Shown: piece after piece, positions 11,742 to 21,376 of the stretch
How positions within the stretch are numbered: the first letter of the stretch is position 1
Layout of the letters: each line of letters opens with the position of its first letter
Assembly: GCA_900169235.1 (NCBI GenBank)
Contig: FWCC01000179.1
Span: 124,001-188,000, forward strand
DNA from: Zarea fungicola
Lineage: Eukaryota; Ascomycota; Sordariomycetes; Hypocreales; Cordycipitaceae
Reading direction: 5' to 3'
Length of the DNA: 64,000 bases
Notes under the pieces: model-generated
Databases searched by the model: none
Seen by the model: only the letters and a program-made list of their open reading frames with translations
Told to the model about the DNA's origin: nothing
Position numbers and translations under genes: made by a program

Positions 11742-12833
11742 TTACCAAAAGTTGGGGTCGGCTGGTTTCGATGCTGTCGGGGAATTTGGTAAAGCGTCTG
11801 CCCCCCCGGCAGCATTGTCCTGGTGGGCACGCCATTCCTTCATGCTCTGGTCAATCTGGAATCGGATAATCTTGCGGTACACCTCGGGGTGGTGGTGGAG
11901 CCTCTTGTGAACATTCTCCCACCGCTTGCCCTCCGTGAAGAATACGCGGCGCTTCATGTCTGCGCAAAGTTCCGGCAGGCAGTAGTAGCAGCTCTTCCAA
12001 TGCTCCCGTTCGCCCTCGGGCACATGCTGGTGGCGGCACCATTCACATCTGCCAAACTTCTCAAGGGTCGCGGGCTTCGCCGTTGCACCAGTCTTGAGGG
12101 GAAGTGGGAGCCCTGAGCGGGACTTGATAGTCTTTTCCCCATCTGTTGTGCGCGTCTCTTTGGTTGCGGTGCATTGCTCGTTCTTGAGATTGTCAATGGC
12201 ATCGTAGACAACATCCCAGTTGGGGTTGAGGGGTTTGGTGGTCGCCTGGTCAACATCGCCCTTCTTGCCAGCCCACCCGCCGTCCTCGGGTGTACTGGCT
12301 CCCTCGAATCTGACGCTCTTGCCTGCAGACCTCTTGGCCGGGGGTGGACGCATCCTGGGGAGCGAGCCACCAGTGGATGAGCTACAAGTGGACGAGCCAC
12401 CATCCTCGTCGCATCGAAGAGCCAGCAGCTTCAGCTTCTCCCGCAAGCCAACGTCAGCATTGATAATGCTGCCATATAATTGCACGTTCACCGTGCTGTC
12501 TAGAAAAGCTTCTATCTTCTCCAGATTATGCAGTCTTTGGTAATATTGATGCATGTCCCTGCCGTATTCAAAAATGGTCGAGTCGAAAAAGTGATTGAGA
12601 GCCATTTGATAGCTTTTGCATTGCTCTGGACTCACGACGCCATCAATATGGGTAACCTTGGCCATCATCTCCAATTCCTCTGGCATAGTGGGCACGTCCG
12701 GAATAACATTTACATCATCTTTTTTTGGATCGATAAACTCCCATACTTCCAGCAGATATCCTAGGGTCTCAATCAGGGTCAACCAACCCCAATAATCCGA
12801 GTCATAGGGAAGCAAAACTGTTGGAGTATACAT
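11742..12833 (-). CDS. Gag-like single-exon gene (Ty1/copia Gag relative, zinc-knuckle-like C-terminus)
   Basis: Uninterrupted 363-aa frame starting at an ATG. I recognise no housekeeping orthologue. Residues about 10-135 have the pattern of fungal Ty1/copia Gag: an aromatic W-x2-L segment (SDYWGWLTLIETLGYLLEVW), then EFIDP, Pro-spaced acidic residues, a Tyr-rich helix ending in YYQRLHNLEKIEAFLDSTV and a following REKL. The middle (about 145-205) is Ser/Pro-rich. Near residue 263 comes a cysteine/histidine cluster, C263-x2-C266 with His and then C282-x2-C285-x4-C290, leading into YYCLPEL, placed like the zinc knuckle and the C-x-Y-x2-P-E segment of copia Gag. No protease, integrase or reverse transcriptase frame, no LTRs and no stops are seen nearby. 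It may be a domesticated gag or a host gene that only resembles one; the homology rests on my reading of motifs. Confidence 0.6.
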   Translation of the reverse strand: MYTPTVLLPYDSDYWGWLTLIETLGYLLEVWEFIDPKKDDVNVIPDVPTMPEELEMMAKVTHIDGVVSPEQCKSYQMALNHFFDSTIFEYGRDMHQYYQRLHNLEKIEAFLDSTVNVQLYGSIINADVGLREKLKLLALRCDEDGGSSTCSSSTGGSLPRMRPPPAKRSAGKSVRFEGASTPEDGGWAGKKGDVDQATTKPLNPNWDVVYDAIDNLKNEQCTATKETRTTDGEKTIKSRSGLPLPLKTGATAKPATLEKFGRCEWCRHQHVPEGEREHWKSCYYCLPELCADMKRRVFFTEGKRWENVHKRLHHHPEVYRKIIRFQIDQSMKEWRAHQDNAAGGADALPNSPTASKPADPNFW

Positions 12834-13278
12834 GACCGTAGATGCTGGTTGGAATTAGTTGACGCAGTTGCGACTGATATTTGTAATGGTGATTCAGCGT
12901 GTGATTAATCAACACCTGAAGGACGTTGGTTAATTGAGAGATGGAATAAATCGCCATTTTAAATGTTTTGCAAAATAGAGCATAATTGCAGCCGATGATG
13001 TTAGTTAAAGGACGGAATTCTAACCGGCCACGGGGTCAAGACTCGCTCATCACCACCAAATCCCCACACCACCTACCCACCACCACCAGCTTCCACAGCT
13101 CTAGCTCCAAAGTCCCCTTCATCTTCACACGTACGCTTCAATAGTTGGCTATTTTTGTTTGCCTCTCATGCCACCTGCTTCTGCCTCGAGTCCAGCAACA
13201 AAGACCCCTTTCAATGTCTAGCGCGGTACCGTTTTCTTTTTCTTTTTAAAGTTCAGGTTCAAAGAAACAAAATTGGTC
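12834..13278. promoter_or_regulatory. Divergent promoter, gag-like gene / ALG6
   Basis: 445 bp between two start codons. The right half (13030-13140) is a CA/CT-rich tract on the plus strand ending in the ALG6 leader. The left half is AT-rich. No specific site assigned. Confidence 0.5.
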
Positions 13279-15125
13279 ATGGCCAGCCCTGCCTCGCACA
13301 AGCCCCGGCGCAAGGCCAAGACAAACGGCATCGACATTGACGTTCGCCCACGCGTTGAGGCTCCATCAAGCGCGCCTTTGTTCCCGCTGGCCGGGTTCCT
13401 CTGGCCATTGCGCACAGCGTCCTCGCAATGGACTGTTCTTCCCCTAGTTCTGATGGTGGCTGGATTGTTTCGCTGGGCCGCAGGACTATGGGGATATTCT
13501 GGTATGTTGCGGCGTTGTACTTTTTCTTTGACCACGGTTACAGACAGACAAAGCTAACCTCTACCCCGTTTTTGCTTCTAGGCTTTGGGAAACCCCCAAT
13601 GTTTGGCGATTACGAGGCGCAGCGACACTGGATGGAGATCACGACGCACCTCCCCATCTCCCAGTGGTACTTTCACGATCTCCAATGGTGGGGGCTCGAC
13701 TACCCGCCCCTGACTGCCTACCACAGCTGGCTGCTCGGAAAGGCTGGCGCCCTGATTGATCCCTCATGGTTTGCGCTCTTCGCCTCGCGCGGCTCGCAAG
13801 ATGCCAATCTCAAAGTCTTTATGCGCGCCACCGTCATCGTCTCCGAGTACCTCGTCTACATACCCGCCGCCGTCGTCTTCGTCCGCCGCTTCAGTAGGCT
13901 GAGCGCCGTCCCGACCTGGGCCAGCAATGTCGCCCTCATCGCTATCCTCATGCAGCCTGCCACAATTCTCATTGACCATGTGCATTTCCAGTACAATACC
14001 GTCATGCTGGGGCTGGTACTTGCCAGCATGTCTAGCCTCCTCGCCGAGCGCTACAAGTGGGCGGCCGTCTTCTTTGTCGGTGCCTTGGGCTTCAAACAAA
14101 TGGCTCTGTACTACGCATTTAGCGTCTTTGCCTACCTCCTGGGACGCTGCGTCAAGCCCAACGTCAGCATTGGACGGCTTATCGGCATTGCGCTGGCCAC
14201 GCTTGTCGCATTCGCCGTTTTGGTGCTGCCCATGATCGCTGGCGCCCTTTACGATGCCCACCGCGGCGTCTCTTCACGGCCAGAACTCAAAGGCCCGCCG
14301 CCGCCTTTGCCGATTCTTTCATTTCTTTCAGAGCATCTCGACACCACGGCTTTCTACTACCCCGTCGTGGAGCAGTTGGTGCAAATGGTGCACCGTGTGT
14401 TTCCGTTTGCTCGCGGTCTGTTTGAGGACAAGGTGGCTAATTTCTGGTGTGCTGCCAATGTGGTCATCAAGTTGCGCCACTACCCAACTGCGCTGCTGCA
14501 AAAGGCCTCTCTTGCGCTGACACTGCTCGCCATCATTCCGCCCAACCTGGTGCTCTTCCTTAGGCCGCTCAAGGCCACCATGCCACTGGCCTTTGCCACT
14601 ACGGCGTGGGGTTTCTTCCTATTCAGCTATCAGGTGCACGAAAAGAGCGCCCTCTTGCCACTGATGCCCATGACGATGCTTCTCGCCGGCAAGCAGGGGC
14701 TTAACGGCAATGTTCGCTCTTGGGTTGGCTTTGCCAACATGCTCGGCGCCTGGACCATGTTTCCCCTGCTGCAGCGCGTTGACCTTGCCGTCCCCTACGC
14801 GGTCCTGACGCTTCTGTGGGCGTACTTGCTCGGCCTCCCCCCGGTGACATGGAATGCACCGCTGCAAGACACGCACTCTACACCTCTGGTCAAGTACGCA
14901 ACGCTGGCGCTGCACTCAGGGTTCTATGTCCTCATGGTGGCCTGGCACATTGTTCAGGCGTTTGTGCCGCCGCCACCGAGCAAGCCCGATCTGTGGGTGG
15001 TGGCAAATGTCGGCATCGGCGCGGCCGGATTTATGATTTGCTACGCATGGTGCTTTTGGAAGCTCATTGTTGAGAGCGATTTGCTGCCCAGTGCCACCAA
15101 ATCTACAAAGAAGAAGACACAATGA
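13279..15125 (+). CDS. ALG6: Dolichyl-P-Glc:Man9GlcNAc2-PP-dolichol alpha-1,3-glucosyltransferase
   Basis: Exons 13279-13501 and 13582-15125 give 588 aa. The enzyme adds the first glucose to the lipid-linked oligosaccharide in the ER lumen during N-glycan precursor assembly. The family signature follows the splice junction: [21 protein letters not shown], then the luminal LPISQWYFHDLQWWGLDYPP and the TAYHSW motif. About ten hydrophobic segments follow, and the conserved GFLFSYQVHEKS-type loop is present as FLFSYQVHEKSALL. The 80-nt intron (GTATGT to TTCTAG) is required to reach the conserved motif; the intron-read-through frame would start inside hydrophobic N-terminal sequence. A basic C-terminus (KSTKKKTQ) resembles an ER-retrieval tail. 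ALG8 is the closest paralogue, but the [14 protein letters not shown] stretch favours ALG6. Confidence 0.95.
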
Positions 15126-16844
15126 AAAATAAATGTAAAATTTGGAGAACGGGGTATTATACTAGCAGGGCTAGAAAATTGTATCATATACAGTAAACAC
15201 CTAGACGGGGTATTTCTTTTAATTCTTCTTAATATTATAAAAATTATTGAATGCAAAACTGGTGTATATGAAGCTCAACTTGTTTAGGCCCAACACGGAA
15301 CAAAACGAGCCGATTAGATTTCAACAAGCCAGAGCTAATAATTTTTCATGTGCACGTTTAACCGTTACAAGTTCAACTACCACAGGGGTAGTTGAACTTG
15401 TATTTCCCACATTTGGTTTTCCTCACTCACTGGGGTGCCCTGCCTGTCTTTGCTGAAATGCCAATCGCACAAACGATGCTTACAATCATTAATCATTAAT
15501 CTCGGCCAGATATGTTCTTGCGGAGATGAGGATTTGGTTTTGAATTTCAGATCTGTACTACTTATCAAATTTTTACCTCTGTACCTGCAGTAGAAGGACG
15601 GCGAGAGCGACTCTTCGAAGCTAAACGGCAGCGGTTTTGAATTTCTTTCACAATAGAGCATAAATCGAGTGCAATTTTTCAATCTGATCTATCACTTGAT
15701 GGTAACCGTCCTTAAACGGAGGGCATGACCTGAATACTAGAACAGTGTGACCCATCATGTCAATTATAACTGCCTTGGTTCCAACACTGACAAGCACGCA
15801 TTGTATCGGACATCACATACTGTGACTGTGATCAGTGATAATAAGAACCCACAGCGTTAATAAATGTCGTTGGTCCTCGTTATATCGCCACAATTCACTA
15901 GCATCGGCTTCGCCATTTTAAGGATGACTCGTGCAGTCTGGTTAGGCGTATCGACTTGTGTCAGTTGACGAATGATACTCGCCCCATTTCTCTATCGTTG
16001 CACTTGATCATGCCAAATAATCAAATCAATCAGCAGGCAGAAACTATCGTTGCTTTTTTACAACAACTTGCAACCTCTACGGCGTCTTTTCGGCTACAAC
16101 GCGGTCTGTCTTGTTAGTCACTCATGGCTCGTCGAGGTTCTATGAGTTTTCGGGGGCAGGGTGAAACAGTCTATTTTAATATACGGCGTTTTTTCGGCCG
16201 CATGTGCAGTATGTACAGTATTTAAGTGATACTACTGGACCTGGTCCTCGGCTTCACTTTGTTTGCTCGGCAGTGCGGTTCTTTGTTGCCGTACAGCCTC
16301 ATCACGCTCAGACCAGCAGCCGTTGATATAACTGAATGATTGGTGAGGAACCCGAGCACTATCGATGTCCAAAATCAGTTTCAATTAGGTCGAATTAAAA
16401 TTAGTACAAGTTCAAAGGGGCATAATTTGCCCCTACTACCACTGGGAACATTGTTGCGTCATGTTTCAAGATTGGCTCGATTTACACTATTGTGTCGGGT
16501 AGGCATCGTGGCGAAGACCTCCAATTGGATCACCCTTGAGATTGGCGAATGGCAATGCTGTTCTGAAGAGCAAAACACAATTCTCGACTCGGCCAGGAAT
16601 ACTACCGCAAAAAACTCAAGCCTAAACACTACGGTACCTTCGCGTTACCTGTCTGGCCGATACAGTTCCAGCTCAATCTCAACTCATAAACAAGCTAGCC
16701 AGAAGCATATTTACCCGTGCAAAAACTACATTGATATCACTAGAAGGGATTGAATAGGCAATAATGTCTAATTCAACCAGTGTAGTAAGTCTATTGAGTT
16801 TATTGAGATGAGTAGCTGGAGTCGACTTCCCCCAACGCTAACAA
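15126..16844. other. AT-rich intergenic region without a recognisable gene
   Basis: 1.7 kb between ALG6 and a small membrane-protein gene on the same strand. It contains 3' UTR-like AT-rich sequence (15126-15250), a strong hairpin at 15366-15402 (listed separately) and no frame with coding character; the longest open stretch (16340-16753) begins at a non-ATG codon and matches nothing I know. The last few hundred bases presumably hold the promoter of the next gene. Confidence 0.45.
15366..15402. repeat. Perfect 16-bp inverted repeat, 5-nt loop
   Basis: Left arm TACAAGTTCAACTACC (15366-15381), loop ACAGG, right arm GGTAGTTGAACTTGTA (15387-15402). All 16 positions pair. It lies about 240 bp after the ALG6 stop, so could be an RNA hairpin in a long 3' region, a protein-binding dyad, or a footprint of a tiny inverted-repeat element. 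Confidence 0.85.
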
Positions 16845-17753
16845 ATGGCGAAGCATGATAGCACAGCCATTGCTCCAGCACAAACCGCGGCGCTTTCAGT
16901 GAGCATTGCCGCCATTCTCATCTTTACCAGCATGAGCATCTATCTCTGCGGACGGCATAGAGGCTGGCAGGAAGCGACTACGACGAGAATCCTTCGCATA
17001 GCACATCTCCAACACCTCCAAGACGTGCGCATACGAATACCTGACGAGGAAGAGGCGCAACCGAAAAGTGAAGAGGATAAGAAGGACGAGACCAAGAAAA
17101 GTGGTCGCCTGACCAGGCTGAAAAAAGCACTCGGTATGACGAATTTGGAAACACGGCCAACAGACGCGGTGGCGGCGGGCGGCAATGGGACGGGAACGAG
17201 AGCGACATCACCACTGCAAATACAGTTTCACTCGGGACCCAACGCGATTAGTAGCTCTGCGGACGAGTTTCAAGCTGCGGTGCACAACTTGTTGGGATAT
17301 GCCCCGCGAGAAAGGTATGACTGCAGCCCGTGAGTTAAAAAATTCAGCCAGGCCGGGTGACTGGCTATCGCAAGCGCCACCTGCTAACCTGTGTCATCTA
17401 GAAACTCTAATGAAGTTGAACAATGTGGTGGACAAACCGAGCACCAGCATGGCGAGCAAGAAGCAAGGCCAGAAGAAGGCCGTGGGGAAGACCAACATCA
17501 ACGGGGGAACGCTGGAGAGCAACGCCAGGATGGCACACGGGAGCTGGCAGAGGATCATGTAGAAGAACCGGTGGATGGTAGAGAGCTGGAGACGATACCA
17601 GAGCACCCGCCTGAACTCTTTTCGGCGTGTGGGAACTGCGGCTCGCCTTTACCTCCGTATGAGGAGGTAGAGCCCTGGCGCTTCTCCTGGCAAGGGGACG
17701 ACGAGGCTTCATATCTACCGGAGAAGAGGGAGCCGTCACCAGCCGGAATATAG
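16845..17753 (+). CDS. Single-pass membrane protein with C-terminal PY motif, unknown function
   Basis: Exons 16845-17314 and 17402-17753 give 273 aa. I recognise no named family. A short Ala/Thr-rich N-terminus precedes one hydrophobic segment at about residues 14-35, followed by CGRHRGW and a long charged, disordered tail, so an outside-N, cytosol-C topology is likely. A basic/acidic helix (about 60-90) precedes the GRLTRLKKALGM amphipathic stretch. The tail ends with an ACGNCGS Cys pair and LPPYEEVEPW (LPPY at 240-243), a PY-type motif that WW domains of Rsp5-like ubiquitin ligases bind in other fungal membrane proteins. The 87-nt intron uses GTATGA and an ATCTAG acceptor with a CTAAC branch; splicing converts a frame that stops at once into a second open exon. 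Function is inference only. Confidence 0.7.
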
Positions 17754-18135
17754 CCCGCAAGCTTATTAACCAGCAGCTACGTCACATACTCTGTAGCCCA
17801 TTAATCTTGTATGCCTCTGTACATTTTGTTTGTCGGAATAGAGCCATACAATAGACACAATCACAGTAAAAGATCCAGAGCACAAGTTCCGAAGAATGAT
17901 TTTGATTATCGTTAAATCTCAAGGCCAATCAACTCCAACTATCGCATTACACGAGTCCAAGTCGTTAAAACCTCCAAGTTGTGTGTGTCTATTGACCAGC
18001 CTTTTCCTGACCGGACCAATAATTTCTGTGACACAAATGCTCGAAAAATCATAAAACCGCTTTCCCAGGAAAAACCAACATTGTTTCTTCGTCTCTTTTT
18101 GTTCGTTGTAACCATGCAAGTCATGAGCGGACCGC
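17754..18135. other. Convergent 3' intergenic region
   Basis: 382 bp between the membrane-protein gene (+) and ribosomal P2 (-). AT-rich around 17760-17900, consistent with 3' UTRs. Nothing else seen. Confidence 0.5.
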
Positions 18136-18620
18136 TTAGTCGAAGAGACCGAATCCCATGTCGTCGTCGGACTCCTCCTTCTCCTCCTCCTTCTCCTCAG
18201 CGGCGGGAGCGTCAGCACCACCGGCGGCGGCGCCACCAGCGGCAGGAGCAGCACCACCAGCGCCACCAGAGGGGACGGAGGCGAGCTTGCTGGAACCCTC
18301 AGCGATCAGCTGTGAGATGAGTTAGTATGAGTTGCTTTGAATTGTCGTTGTGGAGGCGAGGGCACTCGAAGGATTCTATCCTGCCGGTACTGAGGCAAAG
18401 CCACAATGCCCTCCAGCTGGAGATAGAATTGTCCGACGAGTTCCGGGTATAGTCATCGTACCTCGCTGATGTCCTTGCCCTCGAGCTCGGAGAGGAGGGT
18501 CTCAACACGCTCCTCATCGGCCTCAATGCCGACGGCGGAGAGGACGTTGGTGATGTCCTTGGCGGAGGGGCTGGTGTTGCCACCGAGTCCGAGGAGGAGG
18601 TAAGCTGCGAGGTGCTTCAT
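18136..18620 (-). CDS. RPP2: 60S acidic ribosomal stalk protein P2
   Basis: Two exons on the minus strand, 18620-18462 and 18309-18136, give 110 aa, exactly the family length. P2 pairs with P1 on P0 in the ribosomal stalk that recruits translation GTPases. The N-terminus [15 protein letters not shown] and the [17 protein letters not shown] dimerisation helices are diagnostic. An Ala/Gly hinge follows, and the protein ends in the universal acidic tail [12 protein letters not shown], the docking peptide for elongation factors. The intron is 152 nt, longer than most introns in this window, with donor GTACGA and acceptor CTCACAG. A TTATATAA element about 130 nt upstream of the ATG (minus strand) could be the TATA box. 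It is divergent with SPT2. Confidence 0.98.
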
Positions 18621-19612
18621 TTTGAATTATTCTGTTGTACGGAAAGCGTCTGTTAGTCAAGTGATTTTGTATCGGAAAGCCTTCGCTGCGCTTCGCATTG
18701 TCGATGTGTTCGAGAAATAAAAAGTTGCCCAAACCAGCGAGTGTGGGCATTATATAAGAATCGAGGAACTGCAATGACGGCGTTGCACAAAAGTCTAAAT
18801 TCACGGTCTGACTCACTATTTGAATTCGGGAGGAACACGAGAAATCAATCACTTTAACCGCGGAATTTGAGGCGGAGACTGAAACCTTCTTGTTCAAAGT
18901 TGTTGGATGGGCTTGGAAAAAAAAGGTCGAGAAGTCGAAAAGGCTTTGAATAGGCGGGTCAAGTCACAGGAAATGCTGGCCCCAGTTTCCAGTTGGTGTT
19001 GCCCTCACATAATATTTTCGTCCAGGGTCATTTTGTGGGCGATGGCCTTTGTCTTTAGGCGAGCCAATCATCGCGCGGCTCAGTAAATGTGAGTCCCACC
19101 ACAGCACCAGCCACGCAGACACAGCCACAGATCTGGCATATGTCACGTGTGCCATTTATCGTCGGCTTGCACGATGGCAACTGTGGCTCGTGCCTCTTTT
19201 TTCTTTTCTGCCGTAGCGCCCGCCTCTTTATATGGTTGGCTCTGGGCCGGACAAAGTTGACAGTTGCTCACATCATACTGATCCCCTTTCCTCACGCATC
19301 CCGCCACAAAGAAAAGTCTGCAATTCGCGGTTTCACAGCGTCATACGAAATCCGCCCTGTTTTCGAACAGTATACTATTTAATTCGCTGGATTTTCTCTG
19401 GCTCTTCAGACTGGCGTCCCAAAGTTGAAACGTGCTGCCTCAGCGCGCGCCAAGGTTGAAGTTGGTCCAACTGCGAGGATCGCTGGCACCTTGACTTTGG
19501 CTCCCTGAGGGCTTTACCTGAACGGCTGAGCAGCAAACTGCACCCTTTTTCGAGATTAAAATAAACCGAAAGAGAAACATATACCCAGCTGTGATCCAAA
19601 CACCAGTTCAAG
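18621..19612. promoter_or_regulatory. Divergent promoter, RPP2 / SPT2
   Basis: About 1 kb between two start codons. Visible candidates: TATATAAG at 18751-18758 (TATA-like for RPP2 on the minus strand), CCAAT at 19064-19068, and a TTTATATGG TATA-like word near 19227-19235 for SPT2. The SPT2 side continues into a leader rich in CCTTTCC/CTTTCC words. Assignments are by position only. Confidence 0.5.
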
Positions 19613-20817
19613 ATGCCTGTAAGTGGCCCGAAAACCAAAGCCCAGCAAAGGGATCATTTCTCAAACTCTTTTCTTCTGCAGAATACGATACTAACCATTC
19701 GGTCATTTCCATGTAGATTAGCGACTTGCTGGCCCAAATAAGTGGCGGCAAAGCCGGAGAGCATTCTTCTAACCGTCCCAGCACTACGAGCGTCAAGAGA
19801 AAGGCAAGTGCCGACCTTCAGAGCAATGCCACCAAGTCACAGCGCGTCACACCACCCCCGCTCTCAAGACCGATCCCAGCAGCACGACCTTCGACCGACA
19901 AAGCGTCGTCTACAGGTCAACGCTATAATGGAACAGCATCCGGGCAGTCATTTGCGTCAAGTGCATCACGATCGACACCTCTATCCAACAGACCAAAGGC
20001 AGCATCCTCCTTGACGTCGTCCCCAGCAGCAACAGCCCCTGCAAGATCAGCGCCAAAGAAGGGCTCTTTTGCCGAGATTCTGGCTCGAGGCAAGGCCGCT
20101 CAGGTAACCATGGGACAGGTTGGCAAGATTCAGCATAAAAAGGTCGAGGGTGCTGCAAAGCGGTCCAAGGAAGAGCTTCTGGAAGCTGCGGCTGCCGCAC
20201 AGCACGTCCGCGGCAAGAAAACCGCATCGGCTCCTGGATACGGCGGTACATCACGACCTCTGCAACGACCCGCCGGTGCCAGCGGCGGCAGCAGTCGCGC
20301 CAACGGAGCCATCTCGAAACGACCAGGCGCCACCGGCTCGTCTCTGTCCAAACAGCAGCGCCCCTCCGCGACCGGTCCTGGCCGCAAATCCGCCCCGCCT
20401 CCAGAGCCTGAGAAGAAGATTAAAAAGGCCGCTGTCGCAACGACAGGGTACGCCGGCACCGCACGGCCCAAGCCTGGAAGCGAGTCGAGCAGCAAGAAGC
20501 GGCACGACGCCGCCCCGCGAGGCGGCGCCCTCCTCAGCGCCCCCAAGCGCCGGCCCCACGGTGGCAGCAAGTTTGATGACGAGTACGACGAGGAGATGGA
20601 CGATTTCATCGACTACGATGACGAGGAGGAAGGGGAGCCGCGCTATGGGTACGCCTCGGACGGATCTTCGGACATGGAAGCAGGCATGGACGACATCTAT
20701 GACGAAGAAGACCGCGCAGCTCGCATCGCAAGACAGGAAGATGTCCGTGAACTGGAGCTGGAGAAGAAGCTCAAGGCAGCCAAAGAAGACCGCCGTCGTA
20801 GAGCCCTTGGCTATTGA
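19613..20817 (+). CDS. SPT2: SPT2 chromatin protein
   Basis: Exons 19613-19618 and 19717-20817 give 368 aa. SPT2 is an HMG-like histone H3-H4 chaperone acting with transcription elongation in the nucleus. The splice joins ATG-CCT to ATT-AGC, giving MPISDLLAQISGGKAG; the MPI-DLLAQI start is characteristic of fungal SPT2 and cannot be obtained without the two-codon first exon. The middle is a long Ser/Ala/Pro/Lys-rich disordered region. The C-terminal SPT2 domain (about 275-368) is acidic then basic: FDDEYDEEMDDFIDYDDEEE, a Tyr/Gly segment, and a final helix ELEKKLKAAKEDRRRRALGY that binds H3-H4 in yeast. The 98-nt intron has GTAAGT and a CTAAC branch. Divergent from RPP2, convergent with the NUFIP1-like gene. 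Confidence 0.93.
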
Positions 20818-21376
20818 TGATTTGAGGTCGATTGCTCCCTATTACCGCATATTTCTATTCTATCCTATTCAAGGCTGGATTCAAACTCCCATCTTTTTGA
20901 GATGCAAGATTAAAGCATCGGCGTTTTTTTCCCCCGAATTTCAATTTGTCACGGACTTTCTGTCCTGCTTTTTTTTTGCCAAAACTTTTGGCACACTGTT
21001 TGGAGGGTAATGGAATACGGTGTTGTTGGCAGCATTACATAGAAACATTAGCGATGGAGTTTTATTTATTGATTTCTTATTCACCTGCTTCTGACCGCGC
21101 AAGTATTTATCCGTATCAAAAGGGCAAAAATATACCCCTCGACGTAGAAATGATGGAGATAACCGGTTAATCAACATCAAAAAATTTATTAATTACAGTT
21201 TTTTTAAGGAGACCAAAATAACTCTGCATAGTGGTCATAAATAAGAAAAATAAATATAGACAACTCTTCCTTCTCTCTTCTTTTCTGTCCGGATTTCCAT
21301 AATGGTTTCAAATACAAGTGATTTTGTGCTCTTTTGCTTGGGTTTCAGGATTGGGTGCTTCTGACGTAGCCCGTAC
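20818..21376. other. Convergent 3' intergenic region
   Basis: 559 bp between SPT2 (+) and the NUFIP1-like gene (-). AT-rich with T-runs (near 20926-20980) and an AATTTATTAATTACAG segment near 21183, consistent with 3' UTRs. No gene seen. Confidence 0.5.

Noticed and set aside
11000..13278. LTRs or a complete retrotransposon around the gag-like gene
   Set aside because: No matching direct repeats, primer-binding site or pol-like frame seen on either side.
16340..16753. 137-codon frame upstream of the small membrane-protein gene
   Set aside because: Non-ATG start and AT-rich codon use unlike the genes here.
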